A stretch of DNA of 64,000 nt from Vespula vulgaris (GCF_905475345.1 NC_066592.1:4967001-5031000), one strand, 5' to 3'; shown: positions 1-14,294, numbered from the stretch's first letter. Numbers and translations are program-made. Notes: generated by a model not told the origin, from the letters alone.

Positions 1-3000
1 GATATTGTTATCTATTATTTTACTTTACTTTATTTTAAGGCGATGGAGCACCTGACTTGAACAGTTTTATGCATATTGGATTAAAGTTTGTCAAAGAAAA
101 TATTATCCCATCTGAACGACACATATTAAATTTACTCAACTCCTTGAAGTCTTGGGGGTTTAAAATGATAAATTGATCAATTAAAACTATTAATAAATGT
201 TATGAATTTAGAATTAACATAATATATATATGTGTGTGTAGAATTTTAAAAGCATTTCGTGAAACATAAATAATAAATGTGATACATACAAGTCCAACTA
301 AAAATCAGTATAATGTCGAACGCGAAAATACTTTCTTTGTATTTTTACCATGTTTAAACAAAATGGAATATATATATATATTGGTCAAAATGATTTTGTG
401 CAATATTTACACAAAACGTGTTATACGATAAGATTAATTGCTGCAATATTGTCTACATTAAAAATCCTGTATTTGCGATAGTTTGATGTACAATTGTATA
501 TTTACATGTACGATTATAATTTTGTTGTTAGAGAAGATTATATTTTCTTTTTGCTAATTATCCAATATGCATTTATATTTCTCATACTAAATACTTAAAC
601 TCTCTTTGCTAGTTCAAAGCTGCACCCCCAGCTGGGCTATATTATCGAACAAACTAAAAAAGAATATCAACAAAGTTCTTTTTTTTTCTTTTCACTCTCA
701 TACATAATTTCGATATTACGAAAAAAACAATAACAAAAGTTATTAATCTTATATCTTAATAGTGATCAAATCTCATTAATACTAAATAGATGATATTCAT
801 CATGCTTTCATATGAAACTTATCATTGGTAATATGTTATTTAGTTATTACCACTTATAATATAATCCTCACAATCATCCATAAATTCTATATTCAATTAG
901 AAAGATTGCTGTCACAACTAAACTACTAGATAAATTGTTATTATTTAGATTATATGAAACTGATTATAAAGGATCACTAATTTTAAATTATTTTACATTA
1001 TGGCAAATATTTATGATCACAAATGACCAACCACTGCAGTACAAGTACCATTGTCATAAAAAAAGAAAAAAAAGTATAATAGTAACTTGGAGCTTGAGCA
1101 AGAGAACTATAAATCCACACCTAACCGCAAGCTACGTATTATCATTTTATATAAATGCATTTATCATACGCAGCTTAATCACGTGGACTTATATGAAAAG
1201 TAGTGTAACAAAAAAGTAAACAAATTTGATATTAAGTAAAAAATATTATTTTTATATATGTGAAATCGAAGATTTATAAGAAAAATTAAAATAAAGCATT
1301 ATTTTTTTTTAATGAAAAAATTATATATCATGTTCATATATAATATACAAGAATATATATAAATGGTAATTTTTTTGTAATATTTGGATCTTTTTAGGAA
1401 CACATCTCTTACTCTTTCAGATGATTACTACTTTAACATAACAAGAAGTTAATATCTGAGGAAAACTACAAAATATGACATTCTAAATTTAATGCTTAAT
1501 ATTTCAGACTTATATATATATATAATTATAATCTTAATTAGAAACACACTCAAATTTTGGAATATACTGCACAATTTCTATAAAGTGCTTAAGTCAATTA
1601 TTTTTCATATATAATTATCACACAATTGTGTACAGCAATCCCACTAATGAAATCTACCAATAAAATAAAAGATTACCTAGGTAAACTACATGCATTCACA
1701 CCCTCAATTTTTATGATCACAAGCAAGTATTTTATTACAATTATCATTACCGATAATTAATGATTAGTTATTTGTTACATAAGCGAGTCTGTGTGTAAAA
1801 ATTTAGTGAGTTTCGACACATTCGCACTCTCGAAATATCACTGCATAGAATCAGTTCAACTGGAGCGCATCATTTTCGAAAACCAATTTATATGATACTT
1901 TCTTAAATTATCATCTGCCACAGCTGGAAGAAGTAACCACTTCACGGAGTATATATAACTCCATATCAAGTTAATCACACTGTTTTAATATGTTACACAT
2001 ATGTTTTAATGTCACCCTTATGTTTACTTTTCCTAATACACTTTACACTGTTTATAATTTCCTTTACTTTCCATGATGCTGTTTCAAATAAAGTATATGC
2101 TTCTAGCTTTTCACTATTTTCATTTTTTATTCCTAGTGCTTTGATGAAAACCCACTAACCACTTCAATCACCCCACGTCCATGTACAAATAGGTCATTCC
2201 AGCTCGCAAGATATCAAGACATTGGTAGATGCTTGATAACAGTTCAATGGAGTATCTTGGTTAGACAGTTGGATAGTTAATGCAACACATTATTTATAAA
2301 TTAACCATAGAGTTTTTATATATGATGCACTAAAATGACAAATCTGTAATTTTTAAAGGCATCAGCATTAAACAGTTCTTGCAGTGTAAGCATCTTAAAC
2401 TTGCTTGATTGCAATATAATTTTGAATCGTCTTAAATCCATTAACATATTCTTATGCAATTCTTGAAGCCATATGTTTATTAGATGGTGCCCCAAGGATA
2501 CTTCTCTAAACCATATGCACGACCGTAATACATATACATATATATACACACACACACATATATATGTATATGGCTTAAATAATACAAGAATTACCTTCTT
2601 TTCATGAGAGAGGAGCAACATACACTTCTTGTTATATTAATTCATCATTTCCAGTCAAAGATGGCATTATGTGTGAATATTATGAATCATATGTTGCTAT
2701 CGTTTTTGCAAAAGTTTGTGTAAGCATAATTTATGTACATAGATGAAAAATGTATCCTTTGCAGTCTCCATTTTTTTCTTTTTTTTTTTTGGTAACTGAC
2801 CTATTTACATTATTATCTCTTGAGGCACACTGCGCCGTTTGGCTTTCCTGGTATAATATTAATAATGAAATCCAGTTTCAGACAACAGTTGATGCATTTT
2901 ACCAAAATCCTGATCAGATTTTAGAAATATTTCTATCCATTACATCAACCTTTTCAAATATGTTATCTGGTATTTAAGTTAAATAGCTTTTCCGAATGTA

Positions 3001-3072
3001 ATAATACGTAGATAATAGTTCACTCATATCAAACTGTATAAGTATATTTTTGTTTATAGAATTAAGTCCATT
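1..3072. other. AT-rich 3' flank without a recognisable gene
   Basis: No ORF here resembles a known protein; the longest open frames (935-1219 plus, 2316-2621 minus) are low in complexity and lack plausible splice partners. The part next to 3073 is probably the 3' UTR of the minus-strand gene that ends there. A minus-strand AATAAA lies at 2476-2481, about 600 bases past that stop, and could be its poly(A) signal. A short TA/CA microsatellite lies near 2533-2572. Nothing else is visible. Confidence 0.5.
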
Positions 3073-6000
3073 TCACTGTCCACTGTAATATTGTATTCTG
3101 CCTGTTTCTGCTGTCTCTCTCATAACAGCATCCCACGCTATAATCATGAAAAATAAATCAAAGACAAAACATATTTGAATACATTATAAAATCATAGTGT
3201 AAATATAAGATGAAGTACAAAATAAAGTTCTTACCTAATCCAACAAATGAGACTATTTTATCGTGATTATAATTCTGTATATTCACATCTTCTTCAGGTG
3301 CTACATATAGCATCGAAAAATCTTCCTTTGGTTGATGATTGTATTTCTCTATGATGACAGGTGGCGGAGGTGGTGGTGGCGGTGAAAACATTGGTGGTGG
3401 AAACCTTGTTGGATATCCAATATATGTTAAAGATGGAACCATAACAGAATGTACAGGCTGCTGGGCCACGTGAGCGTTAGGCGATTGCATATGAAAATTT
3501 GGAGGAAATTTATCGTATCTCACATGTTTATCGTAGAGAGCAGGAGCCCTGTCGAAATTCGGAGGTGGTTTATTAAGAAGTGGTTGAACCAAGGAAGGAA
3601 ATGTAGGATTGGCAGGTGGAGTTTCCACAGAATCTTCGGAGAGTAAAAGTTGTTCATTAATCTCAAATCCAAAAGTTAACTCTGTTGGTAGATCACTACC
3701 TTTCATAAAGTCTGATGTTTCATCTAACAAGATAACTGCAGGTCTAGAAGAAGTATTATTCTTCTTTGTAGATCCTTGTGTTTCTATGGATTTTTGTGGT
3801 TGTTCATTTTCCGTTGTAGTAGACATTAATGATTTTGTCTTTTTATTTCCATTATCATCTTGATTATCATGCTTCGTATTGTAAGATAGCACGATTCCAG
3901 ATTTTCCAGATTGCTCTTTCACAGTTTTTATCATTTTATCCATTTTCATGTGTGTTTTAACAGAGTCTACGTCGGCACTCTGTGTTTCATGTGTCGGCTT
4001 TGGATTATTCGATCCTTTAAGTTTTTGTGCCTCATTATCATCTATTATCGATCCTATTACGTTAACTTTGGTTTCACAATATACAACAGAACTATCTGCG
4101 TTATGTATTTTCTTAACATTCTCATCTTGATATCCAGTTTTCCTATAGTGTAATTCTTCTTGTTGATTTTGAATATTTTGATTACTTTGCGAGTAACTTC
4201 TCCTACTTCGAGGATTATTTACTTTTACATTCGTAACATCCTTATTGTTATTAGCATAATTAGGATTGTTGTTTTCTGAGTCAAATGGATTACAACCTGC
4301 TGTATTATTTAATTTAGGTTGAATTGCATTTGGTGTCTCATTTGAATGAGGATTGCAATTAATTAAGTTCATATGTTTTGGTTCTTGTTGCGTTAAACTT
4401 CGCTGCATTTTCTCTATATCCTGGACATACTTGAAAACTTGCATATTTTTATTAATTGCCTCTTCCTGAGCTTCTGCCTTCTTTTGATCTGACGAATTTT
4501 TAATCTTTGATAAAGTTGGCGATGGTGGTTTTTCGAAAGTAAGACCAACATTGTGCATATGATTCGAATGTGCAAAACCATGCTGTTTCGGTTTCCTATC
4601 AGAGTGTTGTAATTCATCCAAACTTGGATAATAATCTTGAGGTAATTTGTCTGGTTCCGAGGGAGTTTTAGGTGGAACTCTTGGCCAAGATGCCGTATTT
4701 AACATGCTTGGGACCATTACTGGCATATTTAAAACAGAATTATGTGACATATTCATTGTGGCCATGCGAGCTATATCCGCATAACTTGCTTGTGGTGTTC
4801 CTCCAGAAGAGGTTGCTGTCTTTGATAAATTATGTTTCGAGGTATTCGATGTGACAGGTAACGAATGGACCGAGTCCAAGTCGCTACTATCCGATTTGTC
4901 ACTATAAAAAGACACACAGTTTATATACCAATAATAAAAGAATATAAAATATTTACTATACTATACCTTGGCGGCATACTGCTTGCAGATTTTCTTCTGA
5001 GCTCCGGCGAAAGTGGTGCTCTATATTCGTTAGAAAATCCTCTTGTATTTTGTAAATATGATCCAGCTGTTGATAAGTTTTGTGCTCTACTACCACTGGA
5101 ACTTCTACGTTGTTTTTTAGTTTTCTTCTTCTTAGTAACTATTAGAAAGTCTGGCTCTGTTTCTGGTTCTGGATTAATTTTCTTGTTTGAATTTCGACGA
5201 CTAGTATAATCGTCTCCAGTATCATTGCAATATATAGACTGACCCTCTTCCGTTCCCCAAGAACGTCTATCACCACGACAATCTACCGCAGCATCGCCTG
5301 TACTTCTTTGTTTTGCACGACGTAGTGCCACATTTATTGTACCTTTTAATAATATTTTTTTAATAAAAACATTTCAACATATAAACTCAAAGAAAACACT
5401 AAAGAAATCATAACACAAACTTGGACTTACTATGCTGACTGGAGATACTGCTAGTGCCACTAGAACTAATACTTTTTTCTGTAGTGAGGTCCTCGAGTTT
5501 TGTTTTTGATATTTCCTCCAAAGAATTGGATTTTTGTAACTTGGCCGATAATTGTTCTCTTTTAGAATCCTTTTCTCTCGTTCTTGGTTTTGTTCCAGAA
5601 CTAGATTTCACTCTAACAGGATTACCAGTTTTATTTTTTTTGCCTTTAGATTCTTTGCTTTCTATGAAGTTAAGTAAACTATCAATATCATCCTCATTAC
5701 GATGTCCTACAACGCTTTCGGCATTATAAACAATAACATTAGGTTCCTGGGTGTGTTTCTTTCCGCGTTTCTTTCGTTCTGCATTATAACTTTGTACAGC
5801 ATTACCATTTTCATCAAGAGATTTTTTTTCCCCGGATGAAGTCGCATCTTTCATTATGGCATACTGTGTTGTACATCTTGGAAGTTCTACAGAAAATTAG
5901 AATTGACATTTCGCTCTTATTTTTGAACAATTAACACAAAGATCTTACCTATTGCATTATTTTGAATCTGCCAAGAAGCTGGCATCATGGAACATAAACT

Positions 6001-8791
6001 TGAGATTCCTTTTCCTTGACTATTGTTAGTATTGTTTCCTGAACCACCAATAACACATTTCGCACTGTTATAAGTTTGAAATGGAAGGGCACCCGTCACC
6101 TCTGCACTAACTGATATTTTTGATTTATCCTGTTTACCGTTATGTTCACAAATCGGAAATTTTATCGTGGTATCTACAGGAGTTTGAGCTATATCAACAG
6201 TAGCACGTGCTATAAATTGTCTACGTGGTTCAATAATTTTCATTTCAATTCCCTCATCTTCTGTATCTAATGGATGAGGTCTTTGCTGTACCCCACTTAT
6301 TGTAGATCCAACATTCCGTTCACTAATAGCACCTACCTATAAGAAATAATTCGAACACATTATAATTAACTTTTAAATAGTTTTTCTTCTTTTTCTGTTG
6401 AAACTTCATTTTTCTATTAATTTTTAAAATACATGTAGTAAATATCTTCTATGTAAATTGAGTTCACATATTTAAAAAATTTGTCTACATCTTCTGCATT
6501 ACCTCAACATAACTTAAATCAATAACTGTGTAATCTGACTTATACTCTGGTGGTGGATTATCTGATTCAAGCATTTCATTTGTCCCGTATTTTCCTTTAC
6601 TACTTTTCTTCTCGCGTAATTCACTTTCAGATTCATAAAATCCACTGACACTATCCCTTTTACTATCCTTTTTATCTTTCTCTTTTTCTTCTTTTTTTGA
6701 TGAAACACTCGATGACTTATCTAAAGATTTTGACTTCTCCTTGTTAGTCCAATCATATGCTGTTCTTTCTTCAGAAAAGCCCTTCTTCATAAAACCACAC
6801 GACAAAGATGAGGATTTTAGTTTATGTTTTATGATTATAATGATTAAAAATATATGTACATGTATAAAATATATGTTGAATAAAAATTTTATCAAAGTTT
6901 ATCAATACACACCTTGTTGTCAAATATGAGATCAAGGTTAGCCAAAGAGGCAAGGCTGTGGGATGCATTAACATTAGATGGTAGTGATCCACCTTCTCTT
7001 TCTCTAGCAGAAACACTAGGACCTGTGTATTTCTTATTCTTTTTCTTGCCACTTCCGTAAGTGTGGCTAGAACCAGATGTTAGATAAGCAAAACTACTAT
7101 CAAACTCTGATGCAATAGGTTGTGCCAAATTCTGTAAAGAACCTCCGTGTGTGAGGCGTTCTGATACAGAATCTCGTTTATGCCTTCTACGAGTAGATCC
7201 AGGGAGACAGCGTGAATTAGTCACTACCCTACGACCTTCTTCGGTCTCATCAGCTTCAGCTTCTTGTAAAAGTTCCTATAATCAGTGATTTTCTTTTTTA
7301 ATACTACCCTACTTTTCATAAATTTTTTTGGTCAAAATATAAATGATATAGTTCTACTTTACACTACAAAATAAATAAATAAAGTTTTTTAAATAAATAA
7401 TTACACTGATGGAAAATGTTTAATATTGAATATTTTTAATACCTTGAATAGGTTGGATTTTCCTTCTCGATCTTTAGGACATTTATAAGTTATGGCTTCA
7501 TCTAGTAGGGCACGCAATTCACCTTCATTTAAAGTAGAGAGAGTTGTTGGTTCTTCCTAGACATAAAAATAATAAATGATACTATTAATACATATATTAT
7601 TAATCAAGTATCGTATCAAAATTTAAAGTAAAACAAGAATAATAGAAGATCAACATATATTCAAAGAATAATTAGATTTGAAAGAGTTGTGTCATTACAA
7701 AGTAAGAACTTTCATTATATAAGATACAAGAATTAACTAGCATGACTGTATATCTTCATTCATGCATAATTTCAGTTTTTCCACAAAATTATATACTATA
7801 CCAATATATATTCTACAATTAAATTAGTGATAGCACAATTTAGAATAGAACGTTCTAAGCATCCATATGTGGTAAGGAGAATGTACTTTGCAATTTCAGT
7901 TCAAATAAGGTAAGTATGTCAATTGGTTAACCCAAACTTTAGAACCATCTTTATTTGGAAAAGATTTTCGTAATACACATAGAAATTGATGTTTTAAAGT
8001 CAACTAAAACAATAAATTTACTATGATTTTATCTCCAACTATATTTATATATATAAAAGAGACTTTTGCACAATGACATAACTAAAAAAAATATTTTCTT
8101 TTATATTTCATAAAAATATAAATAAGAAGCATTAATAAAAAGAAGATATTATTGAAAGATAGGTTATATCAAAATAATTACTGCTTAAATAGTTATTATT
8201 CGTATTGCATTAAAACTGACACGCAAGTATATTAACTATAGAGAAACTCCCAGAATAAATTTATATTATTTAATATTGAATATATTTAAAATATATACTC
8301 TGTGTGGTATTGTAAGATATATATTTTTATAGATTACATTTATTAATTATATCAAATCAATAACATTATTACTGAAAAATATTAGCTTTACTTTCTTATA
8401 ATTTGATATATAATATTGAAGATAATATTATCACAATAATCACGTAAGAAATTGAATAGAAATTTTTTAATACAAAAATTTTGTAAAATAAATCTTATAC
8501 AGATTAAACGAATCTCGTTAAAATCACTTGCGTCGTATAGAATTAAATATATTATTTGATCTGTTAACGTAAGAAACACAATTTTTTTTCGACATATTAT
8601 TACAATTGACATATTCAACTTTTACTTGAATTCAAATATTCAAATATTGAAAGTTAAATATAGATTAAATAAGAAAAAAATTAATATTATAATTCATTAG
8701 ATGAAGTTCACTTTGCGCAAATGAATACATCTTATATCGTTGTTGATAAATCTATAATCGTTGTTCTTACAGTAGTAAAAAAGTCAAATAC

Positions 8792-8840
<49 letters not shown>

Positions 8841-10026
8841 ATAAAATAATGATCCTTTCATAAAGTAAATTAGTTCCTTCATTAGTAGCTAATGTATGGC
8901 ATGAAAAAAATCATTAATTAAAAAACTTTAAGAAACAGTAATAAGGACGACGACGACGTCTCGCATTTTCCTTATTGGGAGAAAAAAAAACGATTAAAAT
9001 TCGTTATACTCAATCTGTACCTTAATGCCAAGATTTCGCAAAGTTAGAAAGAAGACGAATGGCAATAAGAAATTCTTCGGTTAGTTCCAGCGAACGATAG
9101 AAGATCGCCGTTAATAATGATGCACCGTTGTCGAGTAGCCCTTGAAAAGAAGAAAGGATATCCAATAGCTGAATTTACCATTGGGCAGAAATTAAAATAG
9201 GACACGCAACGAACGGGGATGGATTTGGGCTTGTCCAGAGATCAATAGACGTTCCACGATTAGCCCGATCGAGACACGAGATATCGGTGTGACTTACAAA
9301 CGAAGGAAAATCTGCTCGGGGCAGTGCCGGCACGGAATTTATATTTTTAGAGGGCACCTGGGTCGGACCGCAATCGCCCCTCTGCTAAATTCAGTTACGG
9401 TTTTCACGACAGTCATGAAACTGTAAGGACAGATTTTTTAAGATAATCCGAGTCACAAACAACACACACACAAACGAAGGCAACGATATGTCTTTGAGTA
9501 AAAACAATTAGAATGATAGTTCGCAAATATACTGCCGATTTAAGCGTTTAACGAGCGGGCGCGGCGCGCACTTCCCAGCATGGCCGCCGCCATTACACTG
9601 AAATCGTAACCGTCTCAGGGCCGTGACTAGCTTAGTATTCTCCTAATATCCGCATTGCACTCTTTTCTCGCCTCTCTTTTACCGTACATTTCTCGCATAT
9701 TCACAGTCAGTTTCTTATAGAAAATCCTAAATATATAAATATCTCGCAAGTACTTTAAAAAATAAATAAAACAATTTCTTTTCCCTTTTCAAAATATATC
9801 CCAGAAATCTTACTAGCAAATATAGTGTCAAAAGACGTGACCAAATATTATTATCTACTTCACAATTCTTATCATATGTGGTGTAGAAATGATATTTTTG
9901 AGCTTATTTCGTTAATTCATCTATTGATAACAATAATATAAAATCAAATAAAATACAACAAAATCAAATCAAATAAAATGTTGCCCGATTATGGATATAT
10001 CTGGTGTGTGTATGTATATATACGTG

Positions 10027-10099
<73 letters not shown>

Positions 10100-11512
10100 C
10101 TCTCTATATTTACGATAAACGAGCGAAACATTAATACGTGAATTTGAAATCAAATTGTTATAAAGCTCTTTACGTAGCTTAAGCTCAGTACCGTAACAAT
10201 AAAAAATGGTGCCACGAGTTGATAATACATACGAAACATTATTTTTCGTTAGCGAACTTATTGCCACATAGTATTAACCTTACCACGATATTTTTGTGTA
10301 TGCTGTGTTTCTCTTTTGTTATTTATGTCCAACCTATGTATGTTGTAAAGATATATTGCGCATTATCAGCAAGAAAGTGACTAGCGCCTGATTGCTAGGA
10401 ACAAAGTAAAAAAAAAAAAAAAAAAAAAAGAGAAAAGGAATAGAAAAGAAAAAACCCACACACAAAACAAAAAAGAACAAACAGAAAAAGGAAATAAAAA
10501 AAGGCAAAAAAGGCAACTACCGATTTATAGACCGTTTCGACTGCATTACGTCACGTATGCTCCATTGGCTCTGAACATGATAATTGATTTTATATCATGA
10601 CGTGTTTAAAATTATCTGAATATGTACACAGCAATGAAAAAAAAATGTTCGAATCAAGAATAGTTTTTGTAACATACAAGACTAACTTAGTCTATACAGA
10701 TAGAGAACACTTTATCATATTGCGATTGTAACATTGTAACTTTGTAAGGTTAATCGAATACAATAAAGCTATATTTTTTTGGAATAAACTCATACGATCC
10801 ACCAAAAATTCTTTTCATTTTATACGAATAAGAATTGATTAGTGAATGAAAAGAATCATAAAAGTACAATCATCAAATTTCATAATGTATCTATCGTCGA
10901 AAATACAAAGCAAAATATTTCGATTCTTTAAGATCTTTTCAATCTATCTTTATATATATTTATTTATGTAATTGATTCAGTAGTTATCAGTAGATAATGA
11001 TGATCACAAATCGATGCATTAAGGTAAACTACTCGTATTTTATAACCTTCTTTCTGAAAGATGACCGAACTATGTATATGTTGTATGAATGTACAAAATA
11101 ATCACGATAACAATCTCACAGTTGCAAGTTCTTTATACGCCTACCAACAAAGAAAAAATAATAAAAAAAAAAATGTCAAAAGTCGAAGAATAATACGTCG
11201 ATAACGACGACGAGCAGAGAGAGATTCGCTGCTCACCTGTTTGTTGTCAGAGCCGCTGTTAGGTGTTGTACCTTGACCGTTCGTAGGCTCAGAGATCGTT
11301 TCAATACGCGTGCCAGTCGCTTCGAGATTAATATTCTGAACTACCAAGGCCTCTGTCGTGCCAAGTATAGTACTTTCGGTAACCGAATCGTTGCCGATTT
11401 CTGTTCGACTGTTTTCGGTGTTGCTTTTGTCAGGTGCAACCGGTTCCTGACGATGGTCCGGCCCTGGGGACATCTTGACGTTGATTGACAGGACCGTGTC
11501 CGCCGTGCTCAT
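3073..11512 (-). CDS. Uncharacterised 1328-residue low-complexity protein, nine coding exons
   Basis: Exons on the minus strand: 11512-11237, 7556-7443, 7275-6913, 6784-6503, 6336-5949, 5886-5431, 5342-4967, 4901-3235 and 3137-3073. All borders are GT-AG, phases match throughout, and the sum is 3987 nt (1328 aa plus stop). The start is the ATG at 11512. The exon 4 acceptor could also be 3 nt further in (6781). The product is hydrophilic, Ser/Lys/Asn-rich and without signal peptide or membrane segment, so probably cytosolic or nuclear. Visible blocks are an acidic helix-like stretch near residues 97-150 (LRALLDEAITYK, LLQEAEADETEEG), PPPEYKSDY near 330, KKKTKKQRR near 700, ASYADIARM near 790, a run of eight prolines near 1260, and the C-terminus FVGLAWDAVM...YYSGQ. 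Intron 1 is 3.7 kb; the other introns are short. I do not recognise the family and assign no function. The gene model is firm. Confidence 0.82.
8802..8838. repeat. (TA)n microsatellite
   Basis: Nearly pure TA run interrupted once by CA, inside intron 1 of the uncharacterised gene. Confidence 0.95.
9540..9640. promoter_or_regulatory. GC-rich patch, possible alternative promoter
   Basis: The patch GCGGGCGCGGCGCGCA is followed by ATGGCCGCCGCCAT, in strong contrast to the AT-rich intron around it. GCCGCCAT is a YY1/Pho-type element found at many housekeeping promoters. It could drive a shorter transcript of the minus-strand gene that skips exon 1. That is an inference from composition and motif only. 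Confidence 0.3.
10031..10094. repeat. (TA)32 microsatellite
   Basis: Uninterrupted TA run of about 64 bases in intron 1 of the uncharacterised gene. The ORF that reads through it is an artefact. Confidence 0.97.
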
Positions 11513-12949
11513 AGCCTCCTTCTTGTCATTCTTCGGCCGATGTCTTTTGGAACGCGTTAGGCGTTAAAGAAATTGCGAGAGGAACATCAATAAAGATTCT
11601 AATGAAGTATCTCAATAAAGTATCGTTCACAATAATCGTTTATAACGATTCTTCATATATATTATTTTTGTCGACGTATATGTTCAAAGTGTGACAGTGA
11701 CAACGAAACGGGCACGAACATTTTCACGTTATAAGATTGACTGCTTTATTCGATGAATGTCGAGACACGTAGTTCTTTCATGATCGACTTACGAACGCGT
11801 GGTTTCGGAACAGTCCGTTCCCTGATTCGTCGACGACGGCACAATTGGACGTACCGAAAGTGGAAGGAGAAAAAGGAGAGCCTCAAATGTTTTTCACGCG
11901 CGTACTGCACGCGCACCGGGAACGACAAAAATGGCACCATCCATTCGTCGAGCGTGTTTCCAACTCGTATACTTTCCTTTACACTTGACCCTTCCTTTCA
12001 ACACTTCACTTGTTTCGTCGTTCACGTTAAGAGCATATCTTCCAGATTAATCTAAACTCCTTTTATACGCAACAAATCTTTTTGTCACTTTCGATGTGAT
12101 CGAATGATTTTCACTCTCTTTTCATCGTTCACCATGTCAAAGCTAAGCTATTCGTTTTCTTCAACAAACGAATCTTCACGATACAAATTTCGCGTCTAAC
12201 GTACGAAACTGGACGTGTATCAAGATGGTATTTTCGAGTCTCCTCCTTCGTGCGTTCTTTCCAACGCCTTTCTTTATCTCCACTTTCCTTTTTTCACAAC
12301 AACCGCTCGACCTCCTTCCATTCACTTGGAAAAGACGACGACGACGTAAAATTGATATTCGCGGGCGTTCGATGCGACACTTGGTAAATCCAAGATGGCC
12401 GTCGTATGGACAGCGGCACGTACGCGTCAACCGGCCACGACTTATTCGAATGCAGACGCACAGTGACCAAGTCCTCTCCTCAAAAAGGTTTCTACTCGTG
12501 AAAACGAGTACATAGCATGCGTGGACGGAGTACGAGGACGGGAGACCGGATCCGTTCTCGTGCGTGACCCGTTGACGGCATCACTCTGTTTCGTTCCGTC
12601 TCTCGGCCTCGAACCAGCCGCTTTCTCTCTTACTCCCTCTATCTCTCAGTCTAGATATCTTTTTCTTTCTCTTCTTCGCACGGAGCAGTGTCGTAGCACG
12701 CACTCGTCATCTTTTGTCTCTTTTTCTCTTTCCTTATTTCTAGCTCGACACCTTATATGACACACAAAGAGGATTCGATGTAGCTCCAAGGCAACTCTGA
12801 TCGCGCTCGCTGACACTTTGAAATCATCGACGACAACTTATCGATCGTACCAATGTTCACCTGTGTCAATTGTCCGTTACACGTTCGTACCACACTTCTC
12901 GGCGCGATCGTAGTAGAATATCCTGTCTATAGAGATAGAGAACAAGAGC

Positions 12950-13038
12950 GAGCGAGAGAGGATTGAGAGAGAGAGAGAGAGAAAGAAAGAGGGAGAGGGA
13001 GAAAGGGAGAGAAAACGGAGAGAGAGAGAGAGAGAGAA
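12950..13038. repeat. (GA)n purine tract
   Basis: Imperfect GA-rich tract with AAAG and GGGA interruptions. A CT tract of opposite polarity lies 260 bases downstream. Confidence 0.95.
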
Positions 13039-13293
13039 TATATATGGAGGGGAGACGTAAAGAAGAGGTAAGGATATGGACGTTACCTCGTTATGTTTTC
13101 GTTTCTACAGCTCGATCATATATACCAATCACTGAGGAAACTCGCTTAATGATCGATGCTCATTGATCGTACGTCTAACAAATCGCGCATCAAACTTCAC
13201 TCGCGCATGTAAGTCAAAATATTAAAATCGTGTATGTTCGTAACGTTCGGTTAAACTCGGCGGCAAAGCGTCGTTTGTCTTTTGCCGTTTTCA

Positions 13294-13295
<2 letters not shown>

Positions 13296-13338
<43 letters not shown>

Positions 13339-13409
13339 ATCTCTTTCTTTCTTTCTCCTTTCTTTTTCTCTCTCTCTCTCTTTCTCTCTCCCTCTCTTTC
13401 TCTTTCTCC
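13296..13409. repeat. (CT)n pyrimidine tract
   Basis: Begins as about 20 clean CT units and then decays into CTTT and CCTTT variants. Overlapping ORFs on both strands are repeat translations. Confidence 0.95.
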
Positions 13410-14240
13410 ACTCTTCTTTGATGAACGACAGGAAAATGTCGATTGCACTAAGAAAAAAGAAAGATCATTTAAAGACGAAGAGTATGTGTCTCTCACAACA
13501 ATTAACAATGTTTTCACGATGCAATAAACACGACAATTACAATTTGCGCGGAGAAACACAACCGATCAGACGCCGTTTGGCCTCCGAAAATGTCGTCTGG
13601 TTTCAGGAACGTAACCGTCCAGCGTAGCGCCTCGTAGCGAATGTCTCATTACATCGCACCGTCTATTATGTATATTTTTTTAATGATATTTTTCTTTCTC
13701 TTATTTTCTCTTTTTCTTCTAATTTCTCTTTTGATTCTCTTTGTTGCCAATTTAATTTTGTGTGTCACAGTTGAAGCATATTTATATGTAAATTAATATT
13801 AAAACGATTTTCTCCTTTAACCGTACTTCTTTAACAATTACGTTACATTGCTATAAAGTAATGACTTCTCATAGATTTATGTTAGTGGACTTGACAATTT
13901 TTGTAAGAAACGTTTCATTGACTGAGAAAATGTTTTCTTTTCTGTAGAGATCTATATGAACGATTCTCTTGGTTTAAAAGTTTATGGGACGATCCTGCTT
14001 CGTAGCAATTTTACGTGCGTCACAAAAGTCGATAATTCTCGAACTCGAAGAAGGATGGTACGCTTCGATTCTATCGATTCATTGACATTATTTGCTGAAA
14101 CTTAGATTAAACGGCGGAGAACGCTATTAAAGAGAGTGAGGTACGCTTATCGAGTGAAATTGTGAGTGTTGAGACATATACATGATATTAGATAAAATAA
14201 GCATTAGACTATTTGAAGAAATATTTTTTTTTTGTTTCAG

Positions 14241-14294
14241 ATAAAGATTTTTCATTGACATTATTTTTTCCAAGTATAAATCAAAGACGTAAAA
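14241..14294 (+). other. 5' UTR of PI synthase with upstream intron
   Basis: A pyrimidine-rich acceptor ending TTTGTTTCAG lies at 14231-14240, just before the coding exon. The GAG/GTACGC donor at 14140/14141 is a good partner. This suggests a non-coding first exon at about 14050-14140 and a 100-base intron. Confidence 0.5.

Larger units (their letters stand above)
7557..11236 (-). other. Large first intron of the uncharacterised gene
   Basis: This 3.7 kb intron separates the first coding exon from the rest. It holds two TA microsatellites, a poly(A) run (10408-10429) and a GC-richer patch at 9540-9640. No ORF in it resembles a protein; the frames at 9989-10267 and 10334-10516 are translations of repeats. 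Confidence 0.7.
11513..14040. promoter_or_regulatory. Divergent promoter region between the uncharacterised gene and PI synthase
   Basis: This 2.5 kb region separates the minus-strand start at 11512 from the plus-strand PI synthase transcript, whose first exon probably starts near 14.05 kb. It is richer in CpG than its surroundings, chiefly at 11.7-12.6 kb. An AAGATGGC (YY1/Pho-type) element lies at 12392-12399. Several ORFs of 60-100 residues overlap here on both strands; none resembles a protein, so I read the region as 5' UTR and promoter. Confidence 0.45.

Noticed and set aside
3449..4854. Plus-strand ORFs of 60-84 codons
   Set aside because: Antisense shadows of the large exon 8 of the minus-strand gene.
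9989..10267. 92-codon minus-strand ORF rich in Tyr and Ile
   Set aside because: It is a translation of the TA microsatellite.
13214..13559. Overlapping ORFs rich in Arg-Glu or Leu-Ser
   Set aside because: Translations of GA/CT repeats on both strands with no homology.
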